Assembly: GCA_047600765.1 (NCBI GenBank) | Contig: JASGKF010000001.1 | Coordinates: 1,116,001 to 1,180,000 of the forward strand | DNA from: Viridibacterium sp047600765 | Lineage (GTDB): Bacteria; Pseudomonadota; Gammaproteobacteria; Burkholderiales; Rhodocyclaceae | DNA: 64,000 nucleotides | Direction of reading: 5' to 3' | Shown: positions 8,349-16,770 of the stretch, piece by piece | Numbering within the stretch: the stretch's first letter is position 1 | Layout of the letters: every line of letters begins with the position of its first letter | The notes under the pieces: generated by a model | What the model was told of the DNA's origin: nothing | The model's input: only the letters and a program-made list of their open reading frames with translations | Database searches by the model: none | Position numbers and translations under genes: made by a program

Positions 8349-9236
8349 GTGAAAGCGCTTACCCGTTGGTTTTCCGCTGCGGCTGACTTGCTGAAGCCCC
8401 GGACGGCCGCCATTCCTGACGAACTCTGGGAGGCCGCCTGGCAGCGCCTGCCCTTCCTGGCGGGCATGCCGGCGGAAGACGTCACTGCCCTGCGCGCCAT
8501 GACGGAAGCCTTTCTCGCCCGCAAAGTCTTCTCTGGCGCGCACGGCTACGAGCCGGACGACCTCGCCCGCCTCACCATTGCCATCCAGGCCTGCCTGCCC
8601 GTGCTGAAGCTGGGCCTGCAGGCCTACGACGGCTGGCGCGGCATCATCGTCTATCCCGGCGAGTTCGTGATCCCGCGCCAGGTCATGGACGAAGACGGCG
8701 TCCAGCACGACTACGAAGAGGATGCACTGGGCGAAGCCTGGGAAGGCGGGCCCGTCGTGCTCAGCTGGTTCGACGACCCGGCCGACTACGACGGCGCGCA
8801 TGTCGTGATCCACGAGTTCGCCCACAAGCTCGACCAACTGTCCGGCGAGGCTGACGGCTTGCCGCCCCTGCATGCCGGCATGTCGCAAGAGGACTGGCTA
8901 CGTGATTTCGACGCGGCCTACGCTGATTTCTGCCAGCGCGTCGATACCGAAGCAGAGACGCTCATCGACCCGTATGCGGCAGAACACCCGGCAGAGTTTT
9001 TTGCTGTCTGCAGTGAGGTTTTCTTCACATCGGCGCAAGATCTGACCGCCGACTATCCGGACGTTTATCGACATCTTTGCGACTTTTACAGGCAAGAACC
9101 CGGCAAATGGCGTCGCGTTACAAGCATGCAACAAAACCTCTGGCGGCCTCCTGAAGCAGCTCCTAAGCTGAAAGTTCCTGCGCCGCACAAGGCGCAGCGA
9201 TCCCGCTACAGCTCAACCCTCCGGAGGCCCTCATGA
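8349..9236 (+). CDS. mtfA: Zinc-dependent peptidase, MtfA/M90 family
   Basis: 295 residues starting with GTG at 8349, divergent from relA. The zinc motif HEFAH (155-159), followed by KLDQLSGEADG, is the signature of the M90/MtfA family. A conserved glutamate downstream (PAEFFAVCSEVFF) supplies the third ligand. In Escherichia coli MtfA is a cytoplasmic aminopeptidase that interacts with the glucose-PTS repressor Mlc; whether this role holds here is unknown. The last four bases overlap the start of the host-attachment-type gene, so the two form an operon. Confidence 0.88.
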   Translation: MKALTRWFSAAADLLKPRTAAIPDELWEAAWQRLPFLAGMPAEDVTALRAMTEAFLARKVFSGAHGYEPDDLARLTIAIQACLPVLKLGLQAYDGWRGIIVYPGEFVIPRQVMDEDGVQHDYEEDALGEAWEGGPVVLSWFDDPADYDGAHVVIHEFAHKLDQLSGEADGLPPLHAGMSQEDWLRDFDAAYADFCQRVDTEAETLIDPYAAEHPAEFFAVCSEVFFTSAQDLTADYPDVYRHLCDFYRQEPGKWRRVTSMQQNLWRPPEAAPKLKVPAPHKAQRSRYSSTLRRPS

Positions 9237-9628
9237 CCACCACCTGGATTCTCGTCGCCAACTCCCGCCACGCCCGCCTGTTCGCCAACCACGGCCCCAA
9301 CAAGGGTCTCGAACTGGTCCAGGAATGCATGGCCCCCGAGACGCTGACGAATCCTCCTCAAGGTGGTCGTCTGGCCAAGCGTGGCGAACCGCGAACGCAC
9401 GGAGCCCGGGACTTCGCCCACCGATTGGCGGACGACCTGCATCGAGGTCGAAGTCGGGGCCGCTTCGGACGCGCCATCATCGTGGCGCCGCCGGCCTTCA
9501 TGGGCCTCATCAATGCCGAGCTGGACGGCCCGACCGCACAGATGGTGAGTGAACGCGTGGACAAGGACTACACGCGCTCTGGCGGCCTGACCCTTTGCCA
9601 GCAGCTCGAACACTGCCTGTGCGTTTAA
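9233..9628 (+). CDS. Host attachment protein family (AtsE-like) small protein
   Basis: 131 residues. The N-terminus (TTWILVANSRHARLFANHG), the middle GARDFAHRLADDL and the segment RAIIVAPPAFMGLINAEL are characteristic of the host attachment / baeRF-type family, which resembles the eRF1 middle domain. Family members are widespread in proteobacteria; the name comes from a plant-attachment phenotype and the molecular function is not settled. It overlaps mtfA by 4 bases. A strong hairpin follows it at 9654-9679. Confidence 0.82.
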   Translation: MTTTWILVANSRHARLFANHGPNKGLELVQECMAPETLTNPPQGGRLAKRGEPRTHGARDFAHRLADDLHRGRSRGRFGRAIIVAPPAFMGLINAELDGPTAQMVSERVDKDYTRSGGLTLCQQLEHCLCV

Positions 9629-9653
9629 TGCGCCCCTGAACAACCGCAGGAAA

Positions 9654-9679
9654 GGGACAGCGCCGGACGGCGCTGTCCC
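9654..9679. terminator. Bidirectional hairpin terminator between convergent genes
   Basis: Perfect 11-bp stem GGGACAGCGCC / GGCGCTGTCCC with loop GGAC, in the 57-base gap between the convergent host-attachment-type gene and the outer-membrane barrel gene. There is no long T run on the plus side, so termination efficiency is uncertain. Confidence 0.6.
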
Positions 9680-9685
9680 GTCACA

Positions 9686-10301
9686 TCACATCCGGAATTC
9701 TGCGCCCAGCGACACCATGTCGTAGTTGGCCTTCAGGCTTGCGGGGCCGTACTGATAACGAGCTCCCCGGAAAGTCTCGAAATCCAGCTTGAGGGCGAAG
9801 TTCTTGACGGCCTGCCAGCTCACGCCGATGCCGAGTGCCGGCTTGATCGAACTCTCAGTGTTGTCAGAAAAGCCGGTACACAACGCCTGGCAGGTATAAC
9901 GCGTCGTCACGCGCGCAACGCCCAGCTTGCCATGCAATCCAAATGACTCGGAAAGCTCGTAGTTGCCGGTCACAAACAGGCCGGCGGCCTTGCTCGCAAA
10001 TTTGTCTGACGAGTAAGAACCGGAATAGTGGCCGGAATACCGGTAGGTCCCGAGGTCGTAGTAACCGCCCTCGATGCCTACGTAGCCAAAACTGTAGCCC
10101 CCGTAGAACCTTGTAGCCCGTCTTGCGCTTGTCCTTGCGCTCGAGCGAATCAGCTGCATAGGTGCTGTAAGCCTTGCTGACGACGTTCGAAGTAATTTGT
10201 CCGACGGCGCCTCCCACATAAGCTCCCTTGTAGGGATCGGCCTGCACCGAGGTGCTGGCAAACAGGATGGCTACAGCGGAAACAGCATAGGCAAAACGCA
10301 T
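9686..10301 (-). CDS. Outer-membrane beta-barrel protein, OmpA/OmpW-like (frameshifted near 10109)
   Basis: The signal peptide MRFAYAVSAVAILFAST and early mature part (ADPYKGAYVGGAVGQ) begin at 10301. The remaining barrel (FYGGYSFGYVGIEGGYYDLG to the terminal SLGAEFRM) is in the next frame. Dropping one G at the GG pair complementary to 10109-10110 restores the typical sequence KTGYKFYGGYSFG and a protein of about 204 residues. The terminal Phe-Arg-Met is close to the aromatic-ended beta-signal of small porin-like barrels. It probably sits in the outer membrane; function unknown. The break may be a sequencing error, as in four other genes here. Confidence 0.72.
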
Positions 10302-10383
10302 TTTGGCTCCTTGTCATACCCCGACCAGAAATTGGTCGCGGGCGGAGACTACCAAAATTGCAATGCCAGTTCTTTCGTCGGCC

Positions 10384-10887
10384 TCAAAGGGCAGGCATGT
10401 CGCTCATCGCGATCAACACCACGGCTTGTGTCGCAATCCCCTCACCGCGCCCCAAATGCCCCAGCTTCTCGTTGGTTTTGCCTTTGATGTTGACGCAAGC
10501 CGTGTCGATCTCAAGATCGGCCGCGATGTTGGCAACCATCTGTGCTGCGTGCGGCGAAATTTTCGGCGCCTGCGCGATGATGGTGGCATCGACGTTCACC
10601 ACCTGCCAGCCTGCCGCCCGCACACGGGCATGGGCCTCGCGCAGCAACACCCGGCTATCCGCGCCCTTGAAGGACGGGTCGGTGTCGGGGAAGTGGCGAC
10701 CAATATCACCCAGCCCGGCCGCCCCCAACATCGCGTCGGTGATGGCGTGCAGCAGCGCATCGGCATCCGAGTGCCCAAGCAGCCCCTTGCTGTGCGGAAT
10801 CTCGACGCCACCGAGGATGAGCTTGCGCCCTTCGACCAGCGCATGCACATCGAAGCCCTGCCCGATGCGGAACGGAAACGGTTTCAT
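10384..10887 (-). CDS. ispF: 2-C-methyl-D-erythritol 2,4-cyclodiphosphate synthase IspF
   Basis: 167 residues, normal length. Metal-binding GQGFDVHAL at the N-terminus, HSDADALLHAITDA and DIGRHFPDTDP are family signatures, and the C-terminal GRGEGIATQAV is conserved. It converts CDP-methylerythritol 2-phosphate to the cyclodiphosphate in the MEP isoprenoid pathway. The start at 10887 overlaps the stop of ispD by 4 bases, the usual ispDF arrangement. Confidence 0.96.
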   Translation of the reverse strand: MKPFPFRIGQGFDVHALVEGRKLILGGVEIPHSKGLLGHSDADALLHAITDAMLGAAGLGDIGRHFPDTDPSFKGADSRVLLREAHARVRAAGWQVVNVDATIIAQAPKISPHAAQMVANIAADLEIDTACVNIKGKTNEKLGHLGRGEGIATQAVVLIAMSDMPAL

Positions 10888-11621
10888 GCCGGAAAAGCCT
10901 CCCTCGCGCGCAGGATCTGCGCGGCCAGCGCGAGGTCCTGCGGATAAGTGATCTTGAAGTTGGTGGCATCTGCCGCCACCAGTTTGGGCGACAGCCCCAG
11001 CGCCTCGACCGCGCCAGCTTCGTCGGTAACAGCAGAATGCGCAGCCAGTGCCCGCTGCAGCAGTTCGAGGCGGAACATCTGCGGCGTCTGCGCCTGCCAC
11101 AGCCCATCGCGCGGCACGGTTTCGCAGACCCGACCGTCAGCCTGCGCCCGCTTCATGGTGTCTGCCACGGGCGCCGCCAGCAAACCACCCACCTCATCGT
11201 CTCGCAACGCGTCAATCAGCGTGTCGACCTGTTCGCCGCGCAAACAGGCACGCGCTGCGTCATGCACGAGGATCCAGTCCACCGCTGCAGCGCCCAGACG
11301 TGGAAGCGCGTTGGCGACGCTCTCGGCACGCGTCGCACCACCACAGCGATGCACAACGAGGCGATCAGCAAACACGGACCAGTCGTACTGCGCCCACCAA
11401 TCATCTTCGGCGGACAGCACGACATGGATGGCCTGCAGACGCGGCACAGCGGCCAGCGCCCGCAAGGTGTGCCAGATGACAGGCTTGCCGAGGAGATCGA
11501 GGTACTGCTTGGGCGTCGTGCCGCCCATGCGGCTGCCACTGCCGGCGGCAGGCACCAGGGCCACGAAGACAGGCAGAGCGGCGGGCGACGAATTGCCGTG
11601 GGACGAAGCGGATGAAGACAT
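10884..11621 (-). CDS. ispD: 2-C-methyl-D-erythritol 4-phosphate cytidylyltransferase IspD
   Basis: 245 residues. The nucleotide-binding N-terminal motif ALVPAAGSGSRMGGTTPKQY, followed by LLGKPVIWHTL, and the later VHDAARACL are diagnostic. It transfers CMP from CTP to methylerythritol 4-phosphate in the MEP pathway. The first 15 residues are serine-rich and not conserved, so a slightly later start cannot be excluded. Directly followed by ispF in an overlapping operon. Confidence 0.95.
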   Translation of the reverse strand: MSSSASSHGNSSPAALPVFVALVPAAGSGSRMGGTTPKQYLDLLGKPVIWHTLRALAAVPRLQAIHVVLSAEDDWWAQYDWSVFADRLVVHRCGGATRAESVANALPRLGAAAVDWILVHDAARACLRGEQVDTLIDALRDDEVGGLLAAPVADTMKRAQADGRVCETVPRDGLWQAQTPQMFRLELLQRALAAHSAVTDEAGAVEALGLSPKLVAADATNFKITYPQDLALAAQILRAREAFPA

Positions 11622-11715
11622 AAGCGGGATTTTACGCTGTCAAAACCCCCGCCTGTGATCGGTGCCAGTGCGCTATGCTTCGGCCGAATCGCTCCCGTCG
11701 GGAATCCCTGCACGC

Positions 11716-12414
11716 ATGGCCTTCGCCCTTCGTCACACCAGTCTCCGCATCCAGGCCGAACGGGTCTGGCTGGATGCATTGCTGTCGCACGCTCCGGACG
11801 TGCGCGGCCTCATCATCCATGCCTCGCCCTTCCTGCACCAGCTGGCCGACTCGCGGGAAAATCTTGCTGCAGCGCAACTGCGCGAGGCCGGCTTCGGCTC
11901 CCTGCTGGTGAGCCTGTTGACGCCCTACGAAGAGACGCGCGACCCCGATGTGCGTTACGACGCCTCCCTGCTCACCAACCGGCTGGTCTCCCTGCTCGGC
12001 TGGATCCGCCAGCAACCGCAGCTGACCGGCTTGCCGCTGGGCCTCATCGCGGCCGGCACCGCCGCTGGCGCCGCCGTGCGCCTGCTGTCGCGCGACCCTG
12101 ACTGCGTGTCGGTACTGTGCATCCGCGCCGGCCGACCGGACCTCGCCGGCGCCGAGCCCCTGCGCCGCCTGCGCCTGCCGGTGCTGTTGCAGCTGCCGGG
12201 CAACGAACCGGACCTGCGCACGCCCAACGAACAGGCCTGGGCCCTGATTCCCGAACCACGCCGCTGGATAGAGATACCCGACGCCAGCGCCAGCTTCATC
12301 GAACCCGGCACACTCGACCAGGCCGCCCGCAGCACCTGCGAGTGGATGCTGGAGCACATGCCAGAAAAACAAGAACCCGCTCCTCCCGCGCCTCAAGAAG
12401 CACCCAGCCAATGA
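11716..12414 (+). CDS. Alpha/beta hydrolase (dienelactone-hydrolase-like)
   Basis: 232 residues from the ATG at 11716; the frame is open back to 11662 but the start of homology appears to be MAFALRHTSLRIQAERVWLD. The pattern GLIIHASPF, GSLLVSLLTPYEE, LPLGLIAAGTAAGAAVRL, VLCIRAGRPDLAG and RRLRLPVLLQLPG follows the beta strands and nucleophile elbow of small hydrolases often fused or linked to phosphoribosyltransferases. The usual nucleophile motif G-x-S-x-G reads GLIAAGTAAG here, with no serine at the elbow, so catalytic activity is doubtful. Divergent from ispD. Confidence 0.6.
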   Translation: MAFALRHTSLRIQAERVWLDALLSHAPDVRGLIIHASPFLHQLADSRENLAAAQLREAGFGSLLVSLLTPYEETRDPDVRYDASLLTNRLVSLLGWIRQQPQLTGLPLGLIAAGTAAGAAVRLLSRDPDCVSVLCIRAGRPDLAGAEPLRRLRLPVLLQLPGNEPDLRTPNEQAWALIPEPRRWIEIPDASASFIEPGTLDQAARSTCEWMLEHMPEKQEPAPPAPQEAPSQ

Positions 12415-12498
12415 CCGAATTTGCAGCCCCTGTTTCAAACCCGATCCCACCCTCAATCGCAAGCCGACTTGCCACACACAACGCAACCAGGAGATCCC

Positions 12499-13614
12499 AT
12501 GAACCGACAACGCCGCATCTGCCTGGCCTTGGCCAGCTCCCTGCCTCTGGCCAGCATGCTTGAGGGCTGTGCGATGCTTTCCATGTTCTCCAGCGCCGAT
12601 GCCTACGTCGATGCATCCGGCAAGACCGAAGGTGCGTTCCCCACTATCCAGGCGGCGCTCAACGCCGCGCCGGAAAAATCGCCCAAACCCTGGGTGATCA
12701 GCGTGAAGCCCGGGCGCTACTACGAAAAGATCACCATCACCAAACCCAACATTCACCTTGTCGGTGCCGATCAGCACACGACCGTGTTGACCTTTGACGC
12801 CTACTCGGGACTCAAGAAGCCGGATGGCAACACCTGGGGCACCTTCGCCTGCGGCACCCTGATCGTGCAGGCCGTGGGCTTCAAAGCCGCAAATCTCACC
12901 ATCGAGAATGGCTACGACTATCCCGCGAACGACACGCGCGACCCCAAGGATCCGTTGTTCACCAACGCCCCGCAGGCCGTGGCAGTGATGACCGACACGG
13001 GATCCGACCAGGCCTTTTTCCACAAGGTGCGCATCACCGGCTACCAGGACACCTTGTTCACCAACGTGGGCCGCAGCTATTTCAAGGACTGCTACGTCAG
13101 CGGCCACGTCGATTTCATCTTCGGCGCCGGCCAGACCCTGTTCGAGAACTGCGAGATCGCCAGCCGTCCGCGCACCAAGCCGGGCGTCAATCCGGTGGGC
13201 TACGTCACCGCCCCCAGCACCCAGATCAGCAACAAGTACGGCCTCGTGTTCCTGCGCTGCAAGCTGGTCAAGGAAAACGACAAGCTGCCTGCCGCCTCCA
13301 CCCCGCTCGGCCGCCCCTGGCACCCGACCAAGGCCTTTCCTGACGGTCGCTATGCCGATCCGGACGCCATCGGCAGCTCGGTCTTCATCGAGTGCTTCAT
13401 GGATGACCACATCACGGGCGACGGCTGGGCTGCCATGGCAGGCACCCAGAAGAGCGGCCCTGACCGCGTCTGGTTCCAGCCGGAAGACTCGCGCTTCTTC
13501 GAATACAAGAGCAGCGGCCCCGGCGCCCACACCTCGGGCAAGCGGCGTCAGCTGACGGCCGCCGAGGCTGCGGACTACACAGCAGAAAAGGTCCTCGGCA
13601 ACTGGAAGCCCTGA
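12499..13614 (+). CDS. Pectinesterase family lipoprotein
   Basis: 371 residues from the ATG at 12499, preceded by AGGAGA. A signal sequence with a lipobox-like LEGC suggests a lipoprotein. The right-handed beta-helix pectinesterase signatures are present: PGRYYEKITI, GYQDTLF, HVDFIFGAGQTLFENC with the catalytic aspartate, and the arginine motif LGRPW. It should de-esterify homogalacturonan in the periplasm or at the cell surface. The lactonase and TRAP genes 2-7 kb downstream would fit use of the released sugar acids. A hairpin terminator follows. Confidence 0.9.
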   Translation: MNRQRRICLALASSLPLASMLEGCAMLSMFSSADAYVDASGKTEGAFPTIQAALNAAPEKSPKPWVISVKPGRYYEKITITKPNIHLVGADQHTTVLTFDAYSGLKKPDGNTWGTFACGTLIVQAVGFKAANLTIENGYDYPANDTRDPKDPLFTNAPQAVAVMTDTGSDQAFFHKVRITGYQDTLFTNVGRSYFKDCYVSGHVDFIFGAGQTLFENCEIASRPRTKPGVNPVGYVTAPSTQISNKYGLVFLRCKLVKENDKLPAASTPLGRPWHPTKAFPDGRYADPDAIGSSVFIECFMDDHITGDGWAAMAGTQKSGPDRVWFQPEDSRFFEYKSSGPGAHTSGKRRQLTAAEAADYTAEKVLGNWKP

Positions 13615-13637
13615 GCCGTTTGCATCACGCCATGAAG

Positions 13638-13667
13638 ACGGGCGACACTGCGGTGTCGCCCGTTTCG
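13638..13667 (+). terminator. Rho-independent-type terminator after the pectinesterase gene
   Basis: 11-bp stem ACGGGCGACAC / GTGTCGCCCGT with a TGCG loop, followed by a short T-rich TTCGTCT, 23 bases after the stop codon. Confidence 0.65.
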
Positions 13668-13677
13668 TCTGTATCGC

Positions 13678-14439
13678 ATGATTCCCTGGCTTGATCCCGA
13701 TGCCCCGCCCGCCTTCCCGCCGGTCACCACGGCGTTGAAGGAGCCGGGTGGCCTGCTGGCTGCCGGCGGCAAGCTGACGCCGGAGTGGCTGCTGACGGCG
13801 TACCGCAGCGGCATCTTTCCCTGGTTCTCGGTGGGCGACCCCATCCTGTGGTGGAGCCTGGACCCGCGCATGGTGCTGGTGCCGGGGCAGATGCGACTGA
13901 CCCGGTCGCTATTGAAGACCTTGCGCAACGGGCGCTTCGACGTGCGTTGCGATACGGCCTTCGCCCGCGTCATGCAGGAATGCGCCGCGCCGCGCGAACC
14001 CGGCGGCGGCACCTGGATCACGCGTGAGATGCAGCGGGCCTATTGCCGCCTGAACGAGCTGGGCTGGGCGCACAGCATCGAGTGCTGGCGGGGCGACGAA
14101 CTGGTGGGCGGCCTGTACGGCATTGCCATCGGCCGGGTGTTCTACGGCGAGTCGATGTTCCACCGCGCGACGGATGCGTCAAAAGTCGCATTCGCCCATC
14201 TGGTCAGGCTGCTTGAGCAGCGGAATTTTGCCGTGATAGATTGCCAGATGAGTACATCGCATCTTCACTCGCTGGGCGCGCGCGAAATCTCGCGGGCCGA
14301 TTTCGTCAGGGGACTGGCGGAATGGACCGCCGGAGACATCAAACCCGCCAGCTGGACCGATGTGGATATGGCGATGGACTGGTCAGATCAGCGCCCTGTA
14401 TCGGCGCCCGAACACAACGCATCCGCAGAGACCGCCTGA
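13678..14439 (+). CDS. aat: Leucyl/phenylalanyl-tRNA-protein transferase
   Basis: 253 residues. The sequence starts MIPWLDPDAPPAFPP and contains GLLAAGGKLTPEWLLTAYRS, GIFPWF, WWSLDPRMV, ESMFHRATDASKVAF and IDCQMSTSHLHSLGA, all diagnostic of Aat. It attaches Leu or Phe from aminoacyl-tRNA to proteins with N-terminal basic residues, marking them for ClpS-ClpAP. The bpt gene follows after 3 bases, forming an N-end-rule operon. Confidence 0.96.
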   Translation: MIPWLDPDAPPAFPPVTTALKEPGGLLAAGGKLTPEWLLTAYRSGIFPWFSVGDPILWWSLDPRMVLVPGQMRLTRSLLKTLRNGRFDVRCDTAFARVMQECAAPREPGGGTWITREMQRAYCRLNELGWAHSIECWRGDELVGGLYGIAIGRVFYGESMFHRATDASKVAFAHLVRLLEQRNFAVIDCQMSTSHLHSLGAREISRADFVRGLAEWTAGDIKPASWTDVDMAMDWSDQRPVSAPEHNASAETA

Positions 14440-14442
14440 GTC

Positions 14443-15192
14443 ATGTCGCTTCTCAAGGACCTGCCGTATTCCTTCCTGCAGTTCTATGCGACGGCGCCCT
14501 ACGCCTGCTCGTACCTGCCGGAACGCACGGCGCGTTCGCAAGTTGCCACGCCAAGCCACATGATCGACACAGCGCTCTACAGCGAACTGGTCAGTGGCGG
14601 CTTCCGTCGCAGCGGCGTGTTCACCTACCGCCCGTATTGCGATGCCTGCCAGGCCTGCGTGCCCGTACGCCTGCCGGTCAGTGCTTTCCGCCCCAATCGC
14701 AGCCAGCGGCGGATCTGGCTGAAGCACGGCACGCTTGTGCCGCGCGAACAGCCCCTGAGCTTCCGTGACGAACATTACGCGCTGTATCAGCGCTACCAGC
14801 AGGTCCGCCATGCCGGTGGCGGCATGGACCAGGACAGCCGCGAGCAGTACACGCACTTCCTGCTGCAAAGCCAGGTCGATACACGGCTGGTGGAATTCCG
14901 CGATGAACAAGGCGTACTACGCATGGTGTGCGTCATCGACTGCCTCGTCGATGGACTCTCCAGCGTCTACACCTTCTACGATCCGGACGCCGTCGGCGCC
15001 AGTTACGGCAGCTTCGGCATCCTCTGGCAGATCGAAGCCTGCCGGCTGATGAACCGCAGTTACCTGTACCTCGGCTACTGGATCCGCGACTCCGACAAGA
15101 TGCGCTACAAGCAGCACTTCAAGCCACTCGAAGGGCGCGTAGGCGGGATCTGGCGCCAGCTCAGCGACAACGATCTCGCGCAACTGGGCTGA
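14443..15192 (+). CDS. bpt: Aspartate/glutamate leucyltransferase (arginyltransferase homologue)
   Basis: 249 residues, immediately after aat. The N-terminal PYACSYLPERTARSQVA, the cysteine-rich YRPYCDACQACVPVR and the C-terminal LYLGYWIRDSDKMRYK followed by QHFKPLE identify the ATE/Bpt family. In bacteria Bpt adds leucine to N-terminal Asp or Glu and so extends the N-degron set recognised by ClpS. The pairing with aat is typical of proteobacteria. Confidence 0.95.
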   Translation: MSLLKDLPYSFLQFYATAPYACSYLPERTARSQVATPSHMIDTALYSELVSGGFRRSGVFTYRPYCDACQACVPVRLPVSAFRPNRSQRRIWLKHGTLVPREQPLSFRDEHYALYQRYQQVRHAGGGMDQDSREQYTHFLLQSQVDTRLVEFRDEQGVLRMVCVIDCLVDGLSSVYTFYDPDAVGASYGSFGILWQIEACRLMNRSYLYLGYWIRDSDKMRYKQHFKPLEGRVGGIWRQLSDNDLAQLG

Positions 15193-15218
15193 TGGCTCAC
15201 GCCACCAGCCCGGCCGCG

Positions 15219-15473
15219 TCAAGCTGCTGCAGGATGCTGCAGGCGACTGAGCCTGGTTGCTGCTGTCCCGACGGCGTAATTGCCGTCAGGCAGGCGGAGC
15301 ACGAAGCCCGCGCGGATCAACGACTGCATCAAGCGCAGGATGGTGCTCTTGTAGAGCCCCGTGCGTCGTGCAAGGATCGCCAGAGTCAGGGACACATCGC
15401 CCTCCTGGAAAGCGGAGAGGATGAGGAAAGCGCGGTCGACTGCCGCAACGCCAGTGGTTTGTGCTTCGTTCAT
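15219..15473 (-). CDS. IclR-type helix-turn-helix domain protein (truncated)
   Basis: 84 residues covering only the winged helix of IclR regulators (AVDRAFLILSAFQEGDVSLT, then LARRTGLYKSTILRLMQSL and AGFVLRLPDGNYAVG). Full-length IclR proteins are about 250 residues; the effector-binding domain is missing. The stop is only 27 bases from the end of the convergent bpt gene, so the rest was deleted rather than frameshifted out of view. It is divergent from the lactonase/TRAP locus, where an IclR regulator is commonly found. It may be a DNA-binding remnant or a short autonomous HTH protein. Confidence 0.7.
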   Translation of the reverse strand: MNEAQTTGVAAVDRAFLILSAFQEGDVSLTLAILARRTGLYKSTILRLMQSLIRAGFVLRLPDGNYAVGTAATRLSRLQHPAAA

Positions 15474-15574
15474 GATGCTACTCGATAGGTTGTTGATGCC
15501 ATTCCAATCTAATGATCATGAACCCTCGCAGCAAACCCGCAATACATTCTGGCGTGTCGAATTGTGCATTTGAC

Positions 15575-15589
15575 GATTTGTGACAAATC
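15575..15589. promoter_or_regulatory. Candidate operator between the IclR fragment and the lactonase gene
   Basis: Perfect palindrome GATTTGT-G-ACAAATC in the divergent intergenic region, about 55 bases before the SMP-30 start. Size and symmetry fit an IclR-type operator, but no second copy was found in the window. Confidence 0.4.
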
Positions 15590-15643
15590 CACGTGCCAGA
15601 ACGTGATTTTTTCGATGGACGTTCCAGTAGAAAGACCCTCGCC

Positions 15644-16546
15644 ATGCAGCCCGTCAGCACCCTGAACATCGATAAACACGCGATCATTCCACGCCTTGAC
15701 GCCGATACCTGTGGAGAAAGTCCGTTCTGGTCTCAAGTAGAACAGGCTTGGTACTGGAGCGACATTCCCGCTGGCCGCATCCAGCGCTGGCACCCAGCCA
15801 GCGACCACTTCGACCGTTGGCAACTGCCGGAACAAACCGGTTGTGTCGTACAACGGGAGGATGGCCGCCTGCTGATCGCCGGCGAAAGCGGCCTGTTCAC
15901 ACTGGACACCACGAGCGGCAACTTCAACCGGATCCTCGACGTCCAGTTCCCCACCAGCGGCATGCGCTTCAATGACGGCAAATGCGACCGGGCCGGCCGC
16001 CTGTGGGTGACAAGCTTCATGATGGCAAGCGACAAGCGCCCCATCGGCAGCCTGTTCCGTTTCGATGAACGCGGCCTTGTCGAATGCATCGCTGGCGGCT
16101 TCATGACCCCCAACGGCATGGCCTTCAGCCCGGACAACCGCACGCTCTACATTTCCGACTCGCATGCCGACGTCCGCAAGGTCTGGGCCATCGACTACGA
16201 CCTCGCCAGCGGCTCACTTGGTGAGCGGCGCCTCTTCATTGACATGCATGACTTTGCCGGACGCCCCGACGGCGCCTCCATCGATGCAGAAGGTGGCTAC
16301 TGGGTCGCCGGCATGGATGCCGGATGCATATACCGTTTCACACCCTCGGGGCAGCTCGATCGCATCGTCGAATTGCCCGTGCGTCACCCCACCATGCCGG
16401 TCTTTGGCGGTGCAGCGATGGACGAGGTTTTCGTTACCTCGCTGAAGCGCGGAAACATCCCCGTCGAACAGGACCCGCACGCAGGAAAAGTCCTGTGCTT
16501 CCAGCTTGGCAATAGGGGTATTGCCGAGGTCCCGTTCCGCGGTTGA
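15644..16546 (+). CDS. SMP-30/gluconolactonase family lactonase
   Basis: 300 residues from the ATG at 15644; the frame also offers a GTG at 15593. The six-bladed propeller pattern is clear: GESPFWSQVEQAWYWSDIPA, RFNDGKCDRAGRLWVTS, TPNGMAFSPDNRTLYISDS and RPDGASIDAEGGYWVA, with the metal-binding Glu, Asn and Asp in their usual places. Such enzymes hydrolyse aldonolactones or uronolactones. It lies next to an IclR-like fragment and a TRAP transporter, which suggests a sugar-acid catabolic locus; the exact substrate is not shown. Confidence 0.9.
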   Translation: MQPVSTLNIDKHAIIPRLDADTCGESPFWSQVEQAWYWSDIPAGRIQRWHPASDHFDRWQLPEQTGCVVQREDGRLLIAGESGLFTLDTTSGNFNRILDVQFPTSGMRFNDGKCDRAGRLWVTSFMMASDKRPIGSLFRFDERGLVECIAGGFMTPNGMAFSPDNRTLYISDSHADVRKVWAIDYDLASGSLGERRLFIDMHDFAGRPDGASIDAEGGYWVAGMDAGCIYRFTPSGQLDRIVELPVRHPTMPVFGGAAMDEVFVTSLKRGNIPVEQDPHAGKVLCFQLGNRGIAEVPFRG

Positions 16547-16770
16547 CCGGTCACGCCGGGATCTTTGCGGCGCAGCAAAAAACTCTACCCACCTGCGTCA
16601 AAGAAAGCCCGGAAATGCATGGTATCTTCCGCCCTGCGCTGCGCGGGCGAAGTCGCGCCCACGCAGGGAATTGGCCTCCCGCACATGGGGAGCTGAGTCG
16701 ATATCAGACCGGGATTTCCCGGCTGCATCCCAAGTGCCGTTGATGATTGTCACCTGATAGGAGATACACA

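Noticed and set aside
11632..13530. 632-residue minus-strand open frame opposite the hydrolase and pectinesterase genes
   Set aside because: Spans two supported plus-strand genes and their gap; low-complexity antisense composition.
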